The position numbers were made by a program, and so were the translations under genes. Shown in pieces: positions 36,963-40,987 of a stretch of DNA of 40,987 nucleotides (the first letter of the stretch is position 1; every line of letters begins with the position of its first letter). The notes beneath the pieces were generated by a model that did not search any database, was not told the DNA's origin, and saw only the letters and a program-made list of their open reading frames with translations. Source of the DNA: Oscillospiraceae bacterium (lineage in GTDB: Bacteria; Bacillota; Clostridia; Oscillospirales; Oscillospiraceae); assembly GCA_020860205.1 (NCBI GenBank), contig JAJBUU010000068.1, forward strand, positions 1-40,987, read 5' to 3'.

Positions 36963-37209
36963 TATGCAGCAGCATAGAAAACAGCGCGGAAAAGCCATGC
37001 GGAGGAACCGCATCATTCTGAATTGGGTATCAGGCGGCGTCGCCTCAAACAAAAGGCAACATCGCGTCAATCATCAGAGCGGCGGCGACTTGCGGAAAAT
37101 TTTCACCATGACCTTGTTGCAAAAAGGATGCCTGCGTTTTTGCGCCTTGTTCTGAGGGGGATTTTCTGCGCAATTCGCGCTTGTCGGATCAAGCGGTGCT
37201 GCCAAAAAA
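36963..37209 (+). other. Long 5' leader of the response regulator
   Basis: About 250 nt separate the predicted start near 36962 from the ribosome site at 37210-37216. It contains small hairpins, for example ATGCGG/CCGCAT at 36999-37014 and GGCG/CGCC near 37034-37047. No known riboswitch was recognised. A frame of 63 codons from 36964 lacks a ribosome site and is not called. Confidence 0.35.
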
Positions 37210-37221
37210 CGGAGGAGAACT

Positions 37222-37908
37222 ATGAAAATTCTGATTGTAGAGGACGAGGAGCAGGTGGCCGATTCGATGCGGTCGCTGCTGGAGAAAAAGGGGTTTACCG
37301 TAGAAACTGTTTGCGACGGAGAAGCGGGCGCGGAATATGCGGAAATATGGACGTACGATTTCCTGATTCTGGACGTGATGGTGCCGCAGCTCAATGGCCA
37401 TGAGGTCGTGCGGCGGGTGCGCGCACAGCACTGCGCAATGCCCATCCTCATGCTGACGGCGCAGGCCTCTCTGGAGGAACGTATCGCAGGGCTGAACGCG
37501 GGCGCGGATTATTGTCTGGCAAAGCCCTTCGATCCCCGTGAGCTTCTGGCCTGCGTCAACGCGCTGCTGCGGCGGCAGGGGCCGCAGGTGGACAAACTGA
37601 AGTTTGGCGATACATCGCTGGAGCTTTCCACCGGGATGCTGATCTGCGGAAAAGAACGGGTTCGTCTCTCGTCGCGGGAATTTGACGTGATGCGCTGCCT
37701 GTTTCAGGCGCAGGGGCGCAATCTTGCCAAAGAAACCATACTTGCCCGCGTCTGGGGCTATGATTCCAACGCGGTGGAGAACCATGTGGAGGTCTATGTC
37801 GGTTTCCTGCGCAAAAAGCTGGACAGCATCCATTCCGGCGTGCGCATCGTGGCGATCCGCCGGCTCGGCTACCATCTGGAAATTGTCGACAGGAGCGGGA
37901 ACGCCTGA
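37222..37908 (+). CDS. OmpR/PhoB-family response regulator (orphan)
   Basis: A 228-aa two-domain regulator. The receiver domain (1-115) has the acidic pair Glu7-Asp8, phosphoacceptor Asp51 in LILDVMVPQLNG, Thr79 in MLTA and Lys101 in LAKPFDP. The C-terminal winged helix (about 130-225) includes RLSSREFDVMRCL and VEVYVGFLRKKLD, the transactivation loop and recognition helix region. No sensor kinase is adjacent on either side. ATG 37222 follows GGAGGAG. Target genes cannot be told; the nearby modABC operon is convergent, not clearly regulated by it. Confidence 0.92.
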   Translation: MKILIVEDEEQVADSMRSLLEKKGFTVETVCDGEAGAEYAEIWTYDFLILDVMVPQLNGHEVVRRVRAQHCAMPILMLTAQASLEERIAGLNAGADYCLAKPFDPRELLACVNALLRRQGPQVDKLKFGDTSLELSTGMLICGKERVRLSSREFDVMRCLFQAQGRNLAKETILARVWGYDSNAVENHVEVYVGFLRKKLDSIHSGVRIVAIRRLGYHLEIVDRSGNA

Positions 37909-37950
37909 CGGCGGGGCAACGGCGATTACATATGGCACAAAGGCACGAAA

Positions 37951-38001
37951 GCGGCCATACAAAAGCGGGAGTGCTTTTGTATGGCCGCTGTTTGTTGTTT
38001 T
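37951..38001 (+). terminator. Response-regulator terminator
   Basis: GCGGCCATACAAAAGC (37951-37966) and GCTTTTGTATGGCCGC (37973-37988) form a perfect 16-bp stem with a 6-nt loop, followed by TGTTTGTTGTTTT. On the minus strand the U-tract is poor (TTTCG), so it serves mainly the plus strand, though it may also stop modC transcripts. Confidence 0.85.
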
Positions 38002-38030
38002 GATGTTGGACTGGCGATGTTGGGCGGCTT

Positions 38031-39092
38031 TTATTTCTGCAGCAGCATGATGTCAGACGGCGCGATCTGGATGTAAAGCCTGTCCCCAACGTGCAGCGCC
38101 TGGCCCTGCGCATATTCCACCGTCATATTTACGATGGAATAGCCGTCCTGCCCGGCGGGGGTATCCATCACCACGATGAAGCGACGCTCGTCCTCGATCA
38201 GGCGGGCGACGGTGCAGGGGAACACATTTTTGGAGCCTGCCGCCGTTTCCGGCACGATTTCCATATGACGGGATTTTACCCCGATGTAAGCGATGCCGTC
38301 CAGCGCGCGGTCGCCGGTTTCCAATTCCGTCCCCCAGTCCAGCGCGGCAACGCGCCCGCTGTCGAGGACTTTGATACGGGAGAGGTTCTTGCAGCCGGTC
38401 AGAAGGCAGGAGGCCAGCGTATCCGGACGGGCAAACAGCTCCTGTACGCTGCGCTTGCGCTCCGAACGTCCGGCGGAGAGAACGCAGACATTGCCACAGA
38501 TGCGGAACACTTCCTCGCGGCTGTGCGAAACAAAAATCGACGGCCCGGAAAACGCGCGCAGCGTGTCCGTCAGCTCCAGCTCCAGTTCCCAGCGCAGGTA
38601 GCTGTCCAGCGCGGAAAACGGCTCGTCCAAAAGCAGCGCCTCCGGCTCGTTCACGAGAATGCGCGCCAGCGCAACGCGCTGCTGCTGTCCGCCGGATAGC
38701 TCCCGCGGGCGCTTGTGTTCCAGACCCGTCAGGTGCAGCGCCTCCAGCTTTTCCTCCACGACCTGCTTTGCGTCCGCACGTCCCTTTGCTCCGGCGTAGA
38801 CGTTCTGATAGATCGTCATGTTCGGAAAGAGCGCATACTGCTGGAACAGATAGCCGACGCGACGCTTCTGCGGCGGCAGGTTGATGTGCTTCTCCGCGTC
38901 AAAGAGCGTCCGTCCGTTCAGGACGATGCGGCCACGGTCAGGCTTTTCCACACCGGCGATGCACTTGAGCGTCATGCTCTTGCCGCAGCCGGATGCGCCG
39001 AGCAGCGCCAGCACCTCGTCCGGGTTGGCCTCAAAGGATACGTCCAGCGAAAAGGCGCCAAGCTGCTTTTGGATGTCCACAGTCAGCGACAT
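38031..39092 (-). CDS. modC: Molybdate ABC transporter ATP-binding protein
   Basis: ModC (353 aa) is the ATPase of the molybdate importer. Walker A GASGCGKS (32-39), Q-loop QQYALFPNM, signature LSGGQQQR, Walker B ALLLDEPFSALD and switch His in FVSHS are all seen. The C-terminal part (about 275-350) is a TOBE/MOP-like domain that often binds oxyanions to control transport. Its ATG is two bases past the modB stop, with GGAGG inside the modB end. Tungstate or sulfate carriers are alternatives, made less likely by the ModA and ModB neighbours. Confidence 0.9.
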   Translation of the reverse strand: MSLTVDIQKQLGAFSLDVSFEANPDEVLALLGASGCGKSMTLKCIAGVEKPDRGRIVLNGRTLFDAEKHINLPPQKRRVGYLFQQYALFPNMTIYQNVYAGAKGRADAKQVVEEKLEALHLTGLEHKRPRELSGGQQQRVALARILVNEPEALLLDEPFSALDSYLRWELELELTDTLRAFSGPSIFVSHSREEVFRICGNVCVLSAGRSERKRSVQELFARPDTLASCLLTGCKNLSRIKVLDSGRVAALDWGTELETGDRALDGIAYIGVKSRHMEIVPETAAGSKNVFPCTVARLIEDERRFIVVMDTPAGQDGYSIVNMTVEYAQGQALHVGDRLYIQIAPSDIMLLQK

Positions 39093-39093
39093 A

Positions 39094-39786
39094 TCAGACG
39101 GCCTCCTTTTTCGCGCCGCGCTTCACCCGGCTGGCGCTGCGGCGCTCCATCATGTTCACCGCCAGCAGCACGATTGCGGAGATGGCGATGTTGATCAGCA
39201 CCCATTTGAATGCCTGCGCATCGTCATTTGTGCGCCAGAGCTGATAGACGGTGGTGGAGATGGTGGCGGTGCGTCCCGGCGTGTAGCCCGCGATCATGCT
39301 GGTCGCGCCGTATTCGCCCAGCGCGCGGGCGAATGCCAGCACCGTTCCGGCCAGAATCCCCTGACTGCAATAGGGGATGCGGATGTGCCAGAAGATATAG
39401 GTGTTGGAAAGCCCCAGCGTCTGTCCGGCGTAAGCGAGCGTATCGTCAAAGGACTCAAACGCGCCACGCACCGTGCGGTACATCAGCGGGAAAATTACGA
39501 CCGTGGTGGCGAAGATGGCCGACCACCATGTCATGGTTAGCTTGACGCCAAAGGTGGAGAGTACCCACGCGCCGATGATGCGCTTTGGCCCCAGCACACG
39601 CAGGAGCAGATAGCCCACAACGGTTGGCGGCAGCACCATCGGCAGCGTGAGGATGACGTCCAGTATGCCCTTGACGATGCGCGGCACCTTGGCGATGTAA
39701 TACGCGGCAAAAATGCCGACAAAGAAAATGATAACGGTGGAAATCCCGGCGATGCGCAGCGAGTTCCAAAGCGGAAACCAATCCAT
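39094..39786 (-). CDS. modB: Molybdate ABC transporter permease
   Basis: ModB (230 aa) has about five to six membrane segments and the permease EAA-type loop ARALGEYGATSMIAGY, which contacts ModC. LPMVLPPTVVGYLLL is a ModB marker. It starts MDWFPLWNSLRIA; the upstream ribosome site is weak (GAGAGGGG). A 188-bp gap with a hairpin separates it from modA. Confidence 0.93.
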   Translation of the reverse strand: MDWFPLWNSLRIAGISTVIIFFVGIFAAYYIAKVPRIVKGILDVILTLPMVLPPTVVGYLLLRVLGPKRIIGAWVLSTFGVKLTMTWWSAIFATTVVIFPLMYRTVRGAFESFDDTLAYAGQTLGLSNTYIFWHIRIPYCSQGILAGTVLAFARALGEYGATSMIAGYTPGRTATISTTVYQLWRTNDDAQAFKWVLINIAISAIVLLAVNMMERRSASRVKRGAKKEAV

Positions 39787-39823
39787 AAAAAGCGCGCCCC
39801 TCTCTGTCTAAATAACGACGCAG

Positions 39824-39851
39824 GGGCGGGCGGCTTACCGGCCGTCCGCCC
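39824..39851 (-). promoter_or_regulatory. GC-rich hairpin between modA and modB
   Basis: GGGCGGGCGGC (39824-39834) and GCCGTCCGCCC (39841-39851) form an 11-bp stem, with one A-C mismatch when read on the minus-strand mRNA. There is no U-tract on the minus strand. Such a structure between a binding-protein gene and its permease gene often protects the upstream message, raising modA over modBC. The rest of the gap shows nothing recognisable. Confidence 0.4.
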
Positions 39852-39974
39852 TTGTTTCAGCTTTTCGGGTTTTCAAGGCGTCGCCGCATCCATGTGGCAA
39901 CAGCGCTGACGGCTGCTTTCCGCCAGACGCTCCTGCCGATTTATGCGGGGGTAGCCTGATATTTCGCGTGAGCT

Positions 39975-40907
39975 TTATTCGCCGATCATGCTGAAGCCAA
40001 CGGCCTCAAACACGGCGGCGGCTGCATCCGTGGTCAGGAAATCGAGGAAAGCCTGCGCCTCATCCTGATGCGTGCTGACATTCATCACAGCGGCGGGATA
40101 GATGACCTGACCGCACATCTCGGCGGTGGCGGTGTCCACGACCTCAAGGTTGGCGGAGAATGCGTCGGTGGCATAGATGATGCCGCAGTCCACGGTGGCT
40201 TCGGAAACCTGCGTGGTCACTTCCTTGACGTTGGAGCCATAGGTGATCACACCGGCGTTGGCCAGCGTTTCCTCATCCAGCCCATAGTAAGCGAGGATTT
40301 TCTGCGTGTACTGTCCAACAGGAACGTCAGAGTTGCCCATAGCCAGCATGACGCTGCCGTCCGTCAGACCGGCGGCGAGATCGTCATAAGAAGTGATGCC
40401 CTTCGGGTTGCCGTCCGGCACGGCCAGCGCGACCTTGTTCTCCAGCAGATTGATGCGGCTGCCTTCCAGCACAAAGTCCAAACCGTCGGTGTTGACCTCC
40501 GGGTCGGCGGTGATGTCAAGCTGGTTCATCTGCTTCGGAGCGGCGGAAATGAACAGGTCTACATCCGCGCCCTCCTCGATCTGGGTCTTGAGCGTGCCGG
40601 AGGAGTCAAAGTTGAATACCAGCGTCACGTTGGGGGCTTCCTCCGCGTAAAGCGTGGCGATCTCGTTCAGCGTTTCGGTCATGGAGGCGGCTGCAAAGAC
40701 GATCAGCTCGACCGGCTCCGCGTCTGCGGTTTCATCCGCCGCGTTCTCGGTCGCTTCTTCCTCTGCCGGAGTCTCCGGTGCTTCGGTTTCCACAGATTCC
40801 GCATCGGTGTCAGTGGTGGTGGTTGTGCTGCTGGAGCTGCCGCAGGCGGCGAGCGCGAACATCATAGCCAGTGCGAGGAGGAGTGCAAGCAGTTTCTTGG
40901 TTTTCAT
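39975..40907 (-). CDS. modA: Molybdate-binding lipoprotein
   Basis: ModA (310 aa) is the extracellular binding protein. A lipoprotein signal peptide ends LAAC with Cys22 as the lipid-bearing residue, followed by a Ser/Thr run and an acidic Glu/Thr/Ala linker to about 66. The binding domain starts VELIVFAAASMTETLNEIA; ISAAP, GNSDVPVGQYTQKIL and CGIIYATDA are ModA features, with AAASM and SAAP providing oxyanion contacts. ATG 40907 follows AAGGAG. Tungstate binding cannot be excluded. Confidence 0.93.
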   Translation of the reverse strand: MKTKKLLALLLALAMMFALAACGSSSSTTTTTDTDAESVETEAPETPAEEEATENAADETADAEPVELIVFAAASMTETLNEIATLYAEEAPNVTLVFNFDSSGTLKTQIEEGADVDLFISAAPKQMNQLDITADPEVNTDGLDFVLEGSRINLLENKVALAVPDGNPKGITSYDDLAAGLTDGSVMLAMGNSDVPVGQYTQKILAYYGLDEETLANAGVITYGSNVKEVTTQVSEATVDCGIIYATDAFSANLEVVDTATAEMCGQVIYPAAVMNVSTHQDEAQAFLDFLTTDAAAAVFEAVGFSMIGE

Positions 40908-40942
40908 TGGTCTGGGTTCTCCTTAAAAAATTTTGGTGTTAG

Positions 40943-40958
40943 TCAATAACAGTATTGA
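40943..40958 (-). promoter_or_regulatory. Palindrome upstream of modA
   Basis: TCAATA (40943-40948) and TATTGA (40953-40958) form a perfect 6-bp inverted repeat with a 4-bp centre, in the AT-rich region 36 bp before the modA start. It could be an operator for a molybdate regulator. No molybdenum-cofactor riboswitch was seen in the visible part, which is cut by the window edge. Confidence 0.35.
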
Positions 40959-40987
40959 AAATTGTAAGATTGTCTTGAAGTCGAATG

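Noticed and set aside
36964-37155. 63-codon open frame in the response-regulator leader
   Set aside because: Starts within a few bases of the predicted transcription start without a ribosome site; composition is not protein-like.
40908-40987. Molybdenum-cofactor riboswitch upstream of modA
   Set aside because: The 80 bp visible are AT-rich with a small palindrome and show no such structure; the window ends here, so the upstream region cannot be judged.

Overview
The window looks like chromosome of a GC-rich member of the Clostridia (Firmicutes). Reasons: a tryptophan T-box leader in front of a trpEGDCFBA operon, a dgt-like/dnaG/rpoD block with a SigA-type sigma factor, a NiaR regulator, Shine-Dalgarno sites close to AGGAGG, many ATGA/GTGA start-stop overlaps, and several conserved clostridial-type proteins. 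Gut-associated Oscillospiraceae-like lineages would fit, but the genus cannot be fixed from the sequence alone. I see no insertion sequence, phage, CRISPR array or rRNA. Most of the window is core metabolism and information processing.

Layout. (1) 1-7241: a promoter, a Trp T-box riboswitch with terminator, and seven trp genes that are overlapping or closely spaced, turning chorismate into tryptophan. (2) 7337-10540: on the minus strand, a sugar nucleotidyltransferase carrying a leftover phosphomannomutase C-terminal domain; on the plus strand, two adjacent aspartoacylase/M14-like proteins, the second of which has lost its zinc and catalytic residues. (3) 10591-14642, minus: glycogen phosphorylase, ribosomal protein L31 and an ArsB/NhaD-like permease. 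(4) 14798-22550, plus: dgt-like HD hydrolase, dnaG, rpoD, then gltX-pncB-niaR, which links glutamyl-tRNA synthesis with niacin salvage and its regulator. (5) 22781-29582, minus: tRNA-Ser(GGA), dnaE, a small membrane protein and a class A penicillin-binding protein. (6) 29700-32240, minus: an EcfT transporter subunit overlapping a MoxR-type ATPase, with two inverted repeats at the promoter. (7) 32575-33260, plus: queH. (8) 33276-36356, minus: a circularly permuted ATP-grasp / alpha-E / transglutaminase triad, whose strong promoter is followed almost at once by an intrinsic terminator. (9) 36518-38001, plus: tRNA-Leu(CAA) and an orphan OmpR/PhoB-type response regulator with 11-bp tandem repeats and an inverted repeat at its promoter. 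(10) 38031-40907, minus: the molybdate transporter modABC.

The least ordinary parts are the functional plus degenerate M14 pair, the ATP-grasp/alpha-E/transglutaminase triad with its promoter-terminator leader, the EcfT-MoxR overlap without the usual partners of either protein, the nucleotidyltransferase with an orphan mutase domain, and the regulatory region of the lone response regulator. None of these proves a new system; each is a concrete, checkable lead.
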